Of a stretch of DNA of 64,000 nucleotides, positions 8,777-17,010 are shown piece by piece. A model generated the notes under the pieces. That model was not told the DNA's origin, ran no database searches, and saw nothing but the letters and a program-made list of their open reading frames with translations. The DNA lies in contig DASSEV010000099.1 in NCBI GenBank assembly GCA_035695105.1, positions 1 through 64,000 on the forward strand. Direction: 5' to 3'. The translations under genes were made by a program, and so were the position numbers. Position 1 is the first letter of the stretch; every line of letters starts with the position of its first letter. Origin of the DNA: JAICYJ01 sp035695105 (GTDB taxonomy: Bacteria; Actinomycetota; Thermoleophilia; Gaiellales; JAICJC01).

Positions 8777-8780
8777 CGGG

Positions 8781-9689
8781 CTACAGGATCCGTGCGCCGA
8801 GGCCGGACAGCACCAGCTCGACCGCCAGCCCGGCGGTCGCGTTGCGCTCGTCCAGCACCGGGTTGACCTCGACCACCTCGATCGAGGACACGACGCCGCT
8901 CGTGGCCAGCATCTCCATGGCCAGGTGCGCCTCACGGTAGGTGATGCCGCCGCGCACCGGCGTGCCGACTCCCGGCGCCTGGTCGGGGTCGAGCACGTCC
9001 ATGTCGAGCGACACGTGCACGAACGCCGCCGCCGAGACGGCGGCGATGGCGTCCTCCATCACCTGCCGCATGCCGTGGCGGTCGACGTCCTCCATCGTGA
9101 ACACCGAGACCCCGAGCGACGCCAGCCGGTTGCGCTCGCCGGCGTCCACGCTGCGGATCCCGACCAGCGCGGTGTGCTCCTCGCGGATCATCGGGAGCGG
9201 CCACGCAGAGCTCTCGAACCGTGGATCCCCGGCCAGTCCGAGGGCCACGGCGAGCGGCATCCCGTGCACGTTTCCGCTCGGCGAGGTGGTCGGTGAGTTG
9301 ATGTCGGTGTGCGCATCGAGCCAGACGACACCGCCGGGAACGCCGTGCACGCGGGCGAGACCGCCGAGCGTGCCGATCGCGATGGAGTGGTCTCCGCCCA
9401 GCACCAGCGGCATCTCGCCCTCCGAGATGGTCGCGGCAACGTGGTCGGCCAGCTCCTCGCACGTGCGCTTGATCGCGCTCCAGTACCGCGCGGACGGGTC
9501 ACCCTGGTCGAGCGCCTCAACCATGCCCGTCCGGACGTTGCCGTGGTCGTGGATGGACAGCCCCAGCTCCTCGATGCGCTCCCCCAGCTGGGCGTACCGG
9601 ATGGCCGAGGGGCCCATGTCGACGCCGCGCCGGCCGGAGCCGAGGTCGAGCGCCGCGCCGATCACGCCGATCGGGCGGCGTCGTGCCAC
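8781..9689 (-). CDS. rocF: Arginase
   Basis: About 302 residues of the ureohydrolase family. DLGSGRRGVDMGPSAIR is the typical arginase N-terminus, GGDHSIAIG carries the first Mn-ligand His, WLDAHTDINSP carries the DAHxD metal motif, and SLDMDVLDPDQAPGVGTP the DxDxxDP motif. It hydrolyses arginine to ornithine and urea. An upstream ATG at 9743 would add 18 residues; I prefer the GTG at 9689 because the family begins just before the first strand (RPIGVIGA). Neither start has a good Shine-Dalgarno. Confidence 0.92.
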   Translation of the reverse strand: MARRRPIGVIGAALDLGSGRRGVDMGPSAIRYAQLGERIEELGLSIHDHGNVRTGMVEALDQGDPSARYWSAIKRTCEELADHVAATISEGEMPLVLGGDHSIAIGTLGGLARVHGVPGGVVWLDAHTDINSPTTSPSGNVHGMPLAVALGLAGDPRFESSAWPLPMIREEHTALVGIRSVDAGERNRLASLGVSVFTMEDVDRHGMRQVMEDAIAAVSAAAFVHVSLDMDVLDPDQAPGVGTPVRGGITYREAHLAMEMLATSGVVSSIEVVEVNPVLDERNATAGLAVELVLSGLGARIL

Positions 9690-9802
9690 CGGTATCTGAC
9701 GGCCTGTCACGGCCGCGAACACTACCGACCGCGCCGGTGCCATGGCCGGCGAAGAGGCCGGAATTGCCCCTAAAGGGTTACGGACGACCGCCGATACAGA
9801 GG

Positions 9803-9822
9803 GGGACTTTTCGGTCCCCGCC
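9803..9822 (+). other. Small leader hairpin upstream of the DivIVA gene
   Basis: GGGGAC, loop TTTTCG, GTCCCC lies about 40 nt before the start of the tandem-DivIVA gene, within the 120-174 bp space between it and the divergent arginase gene. AGGAGG also lies near 9848, about 10 nt before the ATG. No clear promoter was seen. The role of the hairpin is unknown. Confidence 0.35.
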
Positions 9823-9863
9823 CACCCGCAGCACCTCGTTCAGCCCAGGAGGCATCACGTCCC

Positions 9864-11069
9864 ATGATCGATCTGGCGAGCATTCGAAACGCGTCCTTTT
9901 CGCTCACCCCCACCGGCTACAACCCGGAGGAGGTCGATCACTTCCTGGTCACGCTGGCCGACTCCCAGCCGGGCAGCATCGATCTCGCCGCCGTGCGTAA
10001 CGCGTCGTTCACGCTGACGCCCACCGGCTACAACCCCGAGGAGGTCGACCACTTCCTCGGCTCGATCGCCGACCAGCTCGGCGCCGCCGCGCAGGGCGAT
10101 GCAACGCCGGCGCACGAGCCCGCGGAGGCCGAGCAGCCGGTGCACGCGGAGGAGCATGAGCACGAGGCGCCGTCCGAGCCCGCATTCGAGGCGCACCAGG
10201 ACGAGCACGTCCCCTTCCAGGCCGAGGCGTCGGCTGGGCCCGAGTGGCACGAGCCGGACGCCGAGACGCACGACGGCGACCAGGCCGCAGAGCCCGCATC
10301 GGACGAGGCGGCGCACGAGCCCGAGCAGCACGAGCAGGAGCTGCCCGTCGCGCACGAGCAGCAGGTGCCTACCGAGCCGGCCGCTCCCGCCGTCGAGGCG
10401 GAGGCCCAGCCCGAGGTCGCCGAGGCCGAGCTCGAGCCCGAGCACGTCGAGCAGCCCGCTGCAGAGACGATCGGCGAGCCGCCCGTCGCCGAGCTGCCCG
10501 AGGCCGTCGTCGCCGAGCGCACGCCGGCCGATCTGCACGGCCTCTCCGAGGCCGTCGATCGCGCGATCAGCGCACTCGACCAGTTCGTGAACAACGAGCT
10601 GCGCGGGGTGCGCGAGGCGAGCCAGCTCGAGATGGAGGACATCCACGCCGAGCGGCGCCGCCTGATCGACGAGGCCGCCGAGGCCGGTCGCCGGCACATC
10701 GACGACGCCCGACGGCATGCCGACGGCATCATCGCCCAGGCCCAGCGCGAGGCCGACGAGCAGCGGGCGCGGTTCGAGCAGGAGCTGCGCGAGGAGCGCG
10801 AGCGGTTCGAGCAGGCCATGGCCGACCGCGACGCCCAGGCGCAGGCCCGGGCGGCCGAGGTGCTGGCTGCGGCCGAGGCGCGCCGGCGCGAATCCGACGA
10901 GCTGGTCGCGAGCGCGGCCCAGGCCCAGGCTGCCATGCTGGCCTCGTTCGAGCAGGCCCGCGCCTCGCTGATCCAGGCTGCCGAGCGCACCCGGCTGAGC
11001 CCCGCCGTGGACATGGTCTCGCCTGACCACGAGGACGCCGATGAGCACGACGCCTCGGCCGCAGCTTGA
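9864..11069 (+). CDS. DivIVA-domain protein with two tandem DivIVA N-terminal motifs
   Basis: A 401-residue protein. Two near-identical units (residues 2-33 and 39-71) each read IDLA, then RNASF, then LTPTGYNPEEVDHFL. This is the membrane-curvature-binding DivIVA N-terminal module, which normally occurs once. Residues 78-220 are a Glu/His/Pro/Ala-rich disordered linker. Residues 225-380 are a long coiled coil (ELRGVREASQLEMEDIHAE onward) with an alanine/arginine-rich ATP-synthase-b-like pattern. Likely a polar or septal scaffold. The last 29 nt overlap the next gene, which is a strong sign of translational coupling to the HD-GYP-like protein. Confidence 0.88.
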   Translation: MIDLASIRNASFSLTPTGYNPEEVDHFLVTLADSQPGSIDLAAVRNASFTLTPTGYNPEEVDHFLGSIADQLGAAAQGDATPAHEPAEAEQPVHAEEHEHEAPSEPAFEAHQDEHVPFQAEASAGPEWHEPDAETHDGDQAAEPASDEAAHEPEQHEQELPVAHEQQVPTEPAAPAVEAEAQPEVAEAELEPEHVEQPAAETIGEPPVAELPEAVVAERTPADLHGLSEAVDRAISALDQFVNNELRGVREASQLEMEDIHAERRRLIDEAAEAGRRHIDDARRHADGIIAQAQREADEQRARFEQELREERERFEQAMADRDAQAQARAAEVLAAAEARRRESDELVASAAQAQAAMLASFEQARASLIQAAERTRLSPAVDMVSPDHEDADEHDASAAA

Positions 11070-12075
11070 TGCGGCCGTCGCCCAGTTCCGCCTGACGCCG
11101 GCCGGCGGCGGCGCCCCGGTCGAGGTCGACGACGTCATCCGACGCGGCCCGGCCGTGCTGGCGATGGTCGACGGCGGCAAGACCGATGACGCGCGGGCAT
11201 CGATGCTGCGTGAGCTCGGCCAGCGGATCTCCGGCTCGGCCGCAACCGCCCGGCTGCTGCTCGTGTCGCCCGGCGACTCGGCCCTCGGCCGCCAGCTGTC
11301 GGTGGTCCACGTCGCAGAGTGGATGACCGACCCGAGCGGCGACGCCGCGCGGGCGCTGGGCGTGCTGTCGGGGCGGAAGCTGCGCCGCAATCGGCGCTCG
11401 GACGGCCTGTTCGTGCTGGACGCCGAGCGGATGCTCCGCTTCGCATTTCGGGCCGAGCAGCCCGACCAGTGGGTGCCGGCGAGCTTCGTCTGGTCACGCC
11501 TGGTTCGCCTCGGCGGCGCCGAGCCGGGGCCGGTGCAGCGTCCCGCCGAGCCGGGCGCTCCCGGCGAGGCCGAGCTCGACACGCTCGTCCGCGAGGTCGG
11601 CCGCCGGCTCGGGCTCTCGCCCAACGAGCTGACCCAGCTGGCCACCGCCTGCCGCTTCCGCGACCTCGGCATGCGGGTCGTTCCTGACGAGATCATCACG
11701 AAGATCGGCCCGCTCACCGACGACGAGTGGGCGATCGTCCACCAGCATCCCGAGCGTTCCGCCGAGATGCTCGGCCCGAGCCCGCTCTTCGCCGAGGTGC
11801 GGGAGATCGTCCGGGCCAGCCACGAGCACGTGGACGGCAGCGGCTACCCGAACGGCACCAGCGGCGAGGACATCCCGCTCGGCGCCCGCATCCTGCTCGC
11901 GGCAGAGGCGTACCTGGCCCTCTGCGACGGCCACAGCTACCACGACGCGGAGCGCACGGTCGATCCGATCGCAGAGCTGCGCACCGGAGCCGGGTCGCGC
12001 TACGACGCGCGGGTGGTCGAGGCGCTGGCCGAGACCGTGGCCGGCGCTCCCGCTGCGCCGGCCGCGACCGCCTGA
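11041..12075 (+). CDS. Thioredoxin-like domain fused to a degenerate HD-GYP domain
   Basis: A 344-residue protein. Residues 10-155 look like a peroxiredoxin/thioredoxin fold (LLLVSPGDS, ARALGVL, DGLFVLDAERMLRFAF) but have no cysteine. Residues 175-330 match HD-GYP: ACRFRDLGMRVVPDEIITK, HPERSAEML, HEHVDGSGYPNG, IPLGARILLAAEAY. The metal-binding HD pair is RD here (codon CGC GAC checked), and the later VADAFDA aspartate is Glu. It may bind cyclic di-GMP without cleaving it. It starts inside the DivIVA gene (29-nt overlap). Other predictors may call it a response-regulator-type phosphodiesterase, but there is no receiver domain. Confidence 0.8.
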   Translation: MSTTPRPQLDAAVAQFRLTPAGGGAPVEVDDVIRRGPAVLAMVDGGKTDDARASMLRELGQRISGSAATARLLLVSPGDSALGRQLSVVHVAEWMTDPSGDAARALGVLSGRKLRRNRRSDGLFVLDAERMLRFAFRAEQPDQWVPASFVWSRLVRLGGAEPGPVQRPAEPGAPGEAELDTLVREVGRRLGLSPNELTQLATACRFRDLGMRVVPDEIITKIGPLTDDEWAIVHQHPERSAEMLGPSPLFAEVREIVRASHEHVDGSGYPNGTSGEDIPLGARILLAAEAYLALCDGHSYHDAERTVDPIAELRTGAGSRYDARVVEALAETVAGAPAAPAATA

Positions 12076-12113
12076 CACGTTTGGAAGCGGCCCGAGACGG
12101 GCACCGCACGCAT

Positions 12114-12434
12114 ATGAGCACCGTACTGTGGATCATCGTCGTCGTGATCGTCGTGCTCGTCGTGCTGGCCGTGGCCGGAGGGCTCAAGCGCCGGCACGAC
12201 CGCGACGTGGCCGAGCGGCGGGTGGTGGCCGACGCGCACCGCGAGAACGCAGAGCGCAGCAACCAGCTGGCCGAGCAGGCCCGCTCCGAGGCCGAGGAGA
12301 AGGCTCGCATCGCCGAGCAGGCCCGCCGGGAGGCCGAGGCGTCCGCGAACCGGGCAGAGGAGCAGCAGTCCGTCGCCTCGAGCTCGCTGCAGCAGGCCGA
12401 CGAGATCGATCCCGACACCGATAGCCGCGCGTAG
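12114..12434 (+). CDS. Small membrane-anchored coiled-coil protein
   Basis: A 106-residue protein. An N-terminal membrane helix (residues 4-23, WIIVVVIVVLVVLAVAGG) is followed by KRRHDRD and a highly charged coiled coil of A, E, R and Q up to about residue 95. It has the shape of an anchored helical stalk facing the cytoplasm. It starts 38 nt after the HD-GYP-like gene on the same strand and may form part of a polar complex with the DivIVA protein. No known family recognised. Confidence 0.7.
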   Translation: MSTVLWIIVVVIVVLVVLAVAGGLKRRHDRDVAERRVVADAHRENAERSNQLAEQARSEAEEKARIAEQARREAEASANRAEEQQSVASSSLQQADEIDPDTDSRA

Positions 12435-12669
12435 CGCGAGCGCACAACCGAGGTTTGCCGCGTAGCGGGACGGGCATGGCAGCGGTGTGACGCTCAAGTC
12501 CTACATCCTGCGCACGGTCCCGCCGGCAACGCGCTCATCCTCATGGGTGCAGATCCGGAACCGCCGCTCCACCGCCGTGCTCGCGCGCGAGCGTGCGGCG
12601 GATGACGGGCGCGACCGGCGCGACCGGCCCTCCTGAGCCGGCCGGACGGCGGTACCCTTCGGCGGGCCG
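12435..12669. other. Intergenic stretch without recognised genes
   Basis: About 235 bp between the small coiled-coil gene and the acetyltransferase. I see no convincing small coding frame or strong terminator. GGTACCCT at about 12651-12658, 11 nt before the next ATG, could be a -10 region. Confidence 0.4.
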
Positions 12670-13230
12670 ATGCTCGCCCCGTCGCTTCCGATCGAGACGC
12701 AGCGCCTGCGCCTCCGCGCCCTGCGGGCGGAGGACGGCGAGGCGCTGCACGAGATGGAATCGCGGGAGGACGTGACCCGCTGGCTCTACTACGAGCCGCG
12801 CACGGCGGCCGAGAGCGAGGAGGCGCTGGCCCGGCGTGTGGTTCGCACCCGCCTGGCGCACGAGGGAGATGCGCTCGAGCTCGGCATCGAGCATGCCGGA
12901 ACCGGGGCGCTGCTCGGCACCGTGATCCTGATGTACCGCAGCGAGCAGCACCGGCAGGGCGAGATCGGCTTCGTCCTCCACCCCGACCACCAGGGTCAGG
13001 GGTTCGCGCGGGAGGCCGCGCGTGAGATGCTCCGGCTCGGCTTCGAGCAGCTGGGGCTGCACCGCATCGTCGGACGGCTGGAGCCCCGCAACGAGGCATC
13101 GGCCCGGCTGCTGGAGCGGCTGGGCATGCGGCGGGAGGCGCACCTGATCGAGAACGAGTGGGTCAAGGGCGAGTGGCAGTCCGAGCTGATCTACGCGATG
13201 CTCGACCGGGAATGGCGGGCGCAGGCCTGA
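12670..13230 (+). CDS. GNAT acetyltransferase, RimJ/RimL type
   Basis: A 186-residue GNAT protein. ETQRLRLRALRAEDGEAL is the RimJ/L-type N-terminus. GEIGFVLHPDHQGQGFAREA contains the acetyl-CoA pyrophosphate-binding motif A (QGQGFA), and LGLHRIVGRLEPRNEASARLLERLGM is the C-terminal strand-helix pair typical of this group. The acceptor may be an N-terminal amine or a small molecule. Its stop lies inside the start of the next gene (19-nt overlap). Confidence 0.9.
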   Translation: MLAPSLPIETQRLRLRALRAEDGEALHEMESREDVTRWLYYEPRTAAESEEALARRVVRTRLAHEGDALELGIEHAGTGALLGTVILMYRSEQHRQGEIGFVLHPDHQGQGFAREAAREMLRLGFEQLGLHRIVGRLEPRNEASARLLERLGMRREAHLIENEWVKGEWQSELIYAMLDREWRAQA

Positions 13231-14237
13231 CCTTCGACGACCCCGGGGCCGCCCGGGCGATCGCCGCGATCGTGCGCCACGCGGCGGCGCAGCCCGAGGG
13301 CGTCGTCTCGCTCGGTGCCGACGGCGGGGATGTCGTGCTCGCGTCGCCCGGCGAGACGTCGCTGCTGTTGGTGCGACTCCCATCGCCTGGCGGGGCGGGC
13401 GTCCCCGAGGGCACCTACGCGGCGCCGGGCGACGTGCCGGACGGGGACGGGGACGGGGACGGCGCGCCGGTCACCGTGCGCAGCGTTCGCGGCCGGCTGC
13501 AGGTATCCGCCGGGGCGTTCCGGATCACGCTCGACCGGGTGTCTGACGAGGCGGTCGACGTGACATGGGTGTGGCCGGCAACCGAGCCGGCGGTGGAGGC
13601 GGTCGTCGCACGCGATGCGCTGCTTGACGCCCTGCCCTCCGGCGAAGGCCGGCTCGCCTTCGTCGGCGCCGACAAACAGGTGGTGCTCGAGGCCGGCCGA
13701 ACGGAGCGTCGGCTGCCGCTGAAGAACCGCACCCGCCGGCGCAAGGACATCGGCGCCGCCGTGGCCTTCGACCAGCTGCGGCCGCTGCTCGCGGCGGCGA
13801 CCGAGGACGTCACCATCGGCCTCGGCGACCTGCGTCCGCTGACCATCGAATCGGGCGCCGTCCGCGGGATGCTGGTGCGCGGGGCACCGCTGCGCTGGCG
13901 GCCGGGACCAGCGGCGGGCGCGGCGCGGGCAGCGCCGGCGGCACCGACGGCGAAGGCACCGCCACCGCGGGACCGGGCGGCGGAGGAGCGCCGCAGGCGG
14001 GAGGCGGAACGGGCGGCGCGGGAGCGCGAGCAGGAGGCGCGCCGGCGGGCGCGGTCGGCCGGCGCTGCCGTCGCGGCCGTCGGCCGGGCGGCGTCCCAGC
14101 TGGACGCAGCCATCGACGACGCGCGGCAGCTCGGAGACGACGAGGCCGGCACCCGTCTGCAGGACGCGCGGCGCTCGCTCGACGACGCGGCAGCGGCGCT
14201 TCGCCGGCACCTCGACTCCTCAGCCTCCGCGCCATAG
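13212..14237 (+). CDS. Unknown protein, possibly sliding-clamp-like, with basic helical tail
   Basis: About 341 residues, not recognised as a named family. Residues 1-235 are beta-rich with an Asp/Gly repeat (GDGDGDG near 80). AVAFDQLRPLLAAATED, then DLRPLTIESGAVRGMLVRG, resembles the last helix and strands of a DNA sliding clamp, including the position of the final MPxR-like strand. This resemblance is by eye only. Residues 236-341 are a low-complexity Ala/Pro linker, then a highly basic E/R coiled coil and a C-terminal helix. The ATG at 13212 overlaps the acetyltransferase gene. The bacterial beta clamp is longer and has three domains, so this would be at most a divergent relative. Confidence 0.55.
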   Translation: MAGAGLTFDDPGAARAIAAIVRHAAAQPEGVVSLGADGGDVVLASPGETSLLLVRLPSPGGAGVPEGTYAAPGDVPDGDGDGDGAPVTVRSVRGRLQVSAGAFRITLDRVSDEAVDVTWVWPATEPAVEAVVARDALLDALPSGEGRLAFVGADKQVVLEAGRTERRLPLKNRTRRRKDIGAAVAFDQLRPLLAAATEDVTIGLGDLRPLTIESGAVRGMLVRGAPLRWRPGPAAGAARAAPAAPTAKAPPPRDRAAEERRRREAERAAREREQEARRRARSAGAAVAAVGRAASQLDAAIDDARQLGDDEAGTRLQDARRSLDDAAAALRRHLDSSASAP

Positions 14238-14246
14238 AGTCTTCCG
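14235..14246 (+). promoter_or_regulatory. Putative leaderless promoter -10 for the MFS-cNBD gene
   Basis: TAGAGT at 14235-14240, overlapping the previous stop codon, lies 6 nt before the GTG start. No Shine-Dalgarno precedes that GTG. This fits the local TAnnnT pattern of promoters lying directly before start codons. Confidence 0.35.
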
Positions 14247-15902
14247 GTGGAACGGGTGCGGCAGGTGTCGGGGGTCGTGCGCCTCGCGGCGCGGAACCGC
14301 GCGCTGCGCCGGCTCGAGCTCGCGTTCGCGGCGTTCAACGGGGCCGAATGGGGGGTGTGGGTCGCCATCCTCGTCTACGGCTACGGCCACGGCGGCGCGA
14401 ACGGCGCGGCTGCGATCGCGCTGATCCAGCTGATCCCCTCGGCGCTGCTCGCGCCGTCGCTGGCCACGCTGGCGGACCGCAGGCGCCCCGGCCGCGTGCT
14501 CCTGTGGAGCTACCTTGCGATGGCGGCCTCGATGGCGGCGGTCGCCGGCGCGATCGCCGTCTCGGCCCCGGTCGCGGTCGTCTTCGGGCTGGCGCCCCTG
14601 GTCAACCTCGCGCTCTCGGCGCCCCGCCCGGCACAGGCGGCGCTGCTGCCCGGGCTCGTGTCGACGCCGATCGAGCTCTCGGCCGCGAACGTGGTCTCCA
14701 GCTGGATGGAGAACCTCAGCGTGCTGATCGCGCCCGCAATCTCGGGCCTCCTGCTCGGCGTGGGCGGCCCACAGCTCGCCATCGCCGCGATGGCCGCGCT
14801 CGCCCTCTCGGGGGCCGTGCTGGTGGCACCGCTGCCCGGCCCGGCCCCGATCGCACCCGAGCAGCCGGACGAGGCGCCCGGGATGGTGGGCGACGTGCGC
14901 GAGTCGGTGGCGATGATCGTGCACGACCGGCCGGCCCGTCTTCTGGTCGGGCTGCTGGGCGCGCAGTTCGTCCTGCTCGGGGCGCTCGACCTGCTCTACG
15001 TCGTGCTCGCAATCTCCGTGCTCGACATGGGGCAGTCGGGCGCGGGATACCTGAGCGCGGCCGTCGGAGCCGGCGGCCTGATCGGGGGCGTGGTCGCCGC
15101 GGCGATGGTGGGACGGCGGCACCTGGCCCCGCTGCTCGTCTGCGGGATCGCCGCCGCGGGCGCGGCGCTCGTGACCCTTGGTGCCCGGCCGACCGTGGCC
15201 TCGGCCTTCCTCCTGCTCGGCCTCGCTGGCCTCGGACGAGCGGTGTTCGACGTCTCCGGCCGGACGCTCCTGCAGCGCGTGGCCCGCCCGGACATGCTGG
15301 CCCGCGTCTTCGGGCTGCTCGAGTCGCTGATGAACATCGGGCTTGCGATCGGGTCGCTGCTGGTGCCGGTCCTGATCGCGGCCAGCGGCGCCCGGGCGGC
15401 CCTGATCGGCGCCGGCGCGCTGCTGATCTTGCTGATCGCCGTCACCGGACGCTCCCTGCTTGCCGTGGACGAGGCGGCGGACGTCCCGGTGGTCGAGATC
15501 GCGCTGCTGCGGTCGATCCCGCTCTTCGCCGCTCTACCCGCCCCGGCGCTGGAGACGCTCGGCCGTGCCCTGGAGCCGGTCGACGTGGAGCAGGGCGCCG
15601 TGCTCATGCGCCAGGGTGAGCCCGGCGACCGGTACTACGCGATCGCCGAGGGCGAGCTCGACGTCACACGCTACGGCGCCCACGTCGCCACCCTCGGCCG
15701 CGGCGAGGGCGTCGGCGAGATCGCGCTGCTCGACGAAGTGCCGCGCACGGCCACGGTCACCGCCACGATGTCGGCGAAGCTGTACGCGCTGACCAAGGAG
15801 CCGTTCGTGCTCGCCCTGACCGGACATCCACCGGCGCAGCGCGCCGCGCGAGGCGTCGTCCAGTCCCGCCGCGAGCGGCTCGTGCAGCTCGACTCCGGCT
15901 GA
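14247..15902 (+). CDS. MFS transporter fused to a C-terminal cyclic-nucleotide-binding domain
   Basis: A 551-residue protein. Residues 15-405 form about 12 membrane helices of an MFS exporter (TLADRRRPGRVL loop between TM2 and TM3, long central loop near 205-225). Residues 425-535 form a CAP/cNMP domain: IPLFAALPAPALETLG, VLMRQGEPGDRYYAIAEGEL, GRGEGVGEIALLDEVPRTATVTA. The phosphate-binding cassette segment GEIALLDEVPRTATV keeps the Gly, Glu and Arg-Thr of cAMP binders. The arrangement suggests transport gated by a cyclic nucleotide. The GTG start gives MERVRQVSG. Confidence 0.88.
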   Translation: MERVRQVSGVVRLAARNRALRRLELAFAAFNGAEWGVWVAILVYGYGHGGANGAAAIALIQLIPSALLAPSLATLADRRRPGRVLLWSYLAMAASMAAVAGAIAVSAPVAVVFGLAPLVNLALSAPRPAQAALLPGLVSTPIELSAANVVSSWMENLSVLIAPAISGLLLGVGGPQLAIAAMAALALSGAVLVAPLPGPAPIAPEQPDEAPGMVGDVRESVAMIVHDRPARLLVGLLGAQFVLLGALDLLYVVLAISVLDMGQSGAGYLSAAVGAGGLIGGVVAAAMVGRRHLAPLLVCGIAAAGAALVTLGARPTVASAFLLLGLAGLGRAVFDVSGRTLLQRVARPDMLARVFGLLESLMNIGLAIGSLLVPVLIAASGARAALIGAGALLILLIAVTGRSLLAVDEAADVPVVEIALLRSIPLFAALPAPALETLGRALEPVDVEQGAVLMRQGEPGDRYYAIAEGELDVTRYGAHVATLGRGEGVGEIALLDEVPRTATVTATMSAKLYALTKEPFVLALTGHPPAQRAARGVVQSRRERLVQLDSG

Positions 15903-15905
15903 GCG

Positions 15906-16772
15906 TCAGCCGGTGACGATCCGCTCGGGCGCGGTGTAGACGTTGAAGCGCGTCCCACGCAGGAAGCCGACGAGCGTGATGCCGAACCGGCGCGCCGCGT
16001 CGACGGCCAGGCTGGAGGGGGCCGACACGGCGCACACGACCGGGATGCCGGCGGTCGCCGCCTTCTGGATGATCTCGAAGCTCGACCGCCCCGAGACCAG
16101 CATGATGCGATCCGACAGGGGCAGCCGGCCGGCCAGCAGCTGGGCGCCGACCAGCTTGTCCACGGCGTTGTGGCGGCCCACATCCTCCCGCAGCTCGAGC
16201 AGCGCCCCGTCGCGGTCGAACAGTGCCGCCGCGTGCAGGCCGCCGGTGCGGTCGAACACCTCCTGGGCGGCGCGCAGCCGGTCGGGCAGCGCGGTTACGA
16301 CCGACGCCGCAACCTCCGGCCCAGCCGCCACCGGCTCGCACTGCACCTCGATCGCGTCCAGCGAGGCCTTGCCGCAGACGCCGCAGCTCGACGTCGCGTA
16401 GAAGTTGCGCTCGGCGCCGACCGGATCCAGCGCCCGCGTGACGGCGACGCTGACCACGTTGTAGTGCTGCTCCTCCCTGGGCACCGCGCAGTAGCGGACG
16501 GTGCGAACCTCGTCCGCGCCGCGGATCAGGCCCTCGGTGAACAGGAAGCCGACCGCGAGCTCGAAGTCGTTTCCGGGCGTGCGCATGGTGACGGCGATCG
16601 TGCGCTGCTCGGCGCCCGGCTCCTCCACCCGGATCTCCATCGGCTCCTCGGTGGCGAGGCGGTCGCGCACGGTGCGGCTCGCCCCATCGTCGTACGTCAC
16701 GATCCGGGCCCGCGTGGTGCTGGTGGGCCGGGGCGGCCCCTGCTCTACGAGGTGCTCTGCTGGTTCACTCAA
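15906..16772 (-). CDS. fdhD: Formate dehydrogenase accessory sulfurtransferase FdhD
   Basis: About 288 residues. The sulfur-relay CxxC is in SSCGVCGKASL, and RTIAVTMRTPGNDFELAVGFLF, GGLHAAALFD, EDVGRHNAVDKLVG and SGRSSFEIIQKAA are family hallmarks. FdhD passes sulfur from a cysteine desulfurase to the bis-MGD cofactor, which is essential for formate dehydrogenase activity. It is the last gene of the fdh operon. The likely start is TTG at 16772, overlapping the DUF6457 stop; a GTG at about 16706 would cut into the conserved N-terminus. Confidence 0.93.
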   Translation of the reverse strand: MSEPAEHLVEQGPPRPTSTTRARIVTYDDGASRTVRDRLATEEPMEIRVEEPGAEQRTIAVTMRTPGNDFELAVGFLFTEGLIRGADEVRTVRYCAVPREEQHYNVVSVAVTRALDPVGAERNFYATSSCGVCGKASLDAIEVQCEPVAAGPEVAASVVTALPDRLRAAQEVFDRTGGLHAAALFDRDGALLELREDVGRHNAVDKLVGAQLLAGRLPLSDRIMLVSGRSSFEIIQKAATAGIPVVCAVSAPSSLAVDAARRFGITLVGFLRGTRFNVYTAPERIVTG

Positions 16773-17010
16773 GCTCGGCAGCCAGCGCGCGGATGCGGGC
16801 GACGCGCGCCTCCGGGTCGTCCTCGCCCGCGAGGATCTGGCCCGCAAGGTAGCAGGTGAGCGGCGCCGACCTGCGGTCGCCGCTCGAGTCGGCCACCACC
16901 TTTGCCAACCGCAGCAGCGCGTCCGCCTCGTCGCTCGTCAGCTCGTGCGCCCCGGTGGCGGCCGAGACCCGCGAGGTCACCGCCTCGTACGGCTGCGGCT
17001 CCCCGCTCAC
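16765..17010 (-). CDS. DUF6457 family small protein
   Basis: An 81-residue protein. The pattern LTSDEADALLRLAKVVADSS, then RRSAPLTCYLAGQILAG, then EARVARIRALAAELE matches the helical DUF6457 domain, which in actinobacteria is commonly found next to fdhD and molybdoenzyme genes. The GTG start overlaps the stop of the Fe-S subunit gene (GTGA) and its own stop overlaps fdhD, so it is part of the fdh operon. Probably an accessory factor for Mo enzyme maturation; the exact role is unknown. Confidence 0.75.
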   Translation of the reverse strand: MSGEPQPYEAVTSRVSAATGAHELTSDEADALLRLAKVVADSSGDRRSAPLTCYLAGQILAGEDDPEARVARIRALAAELE

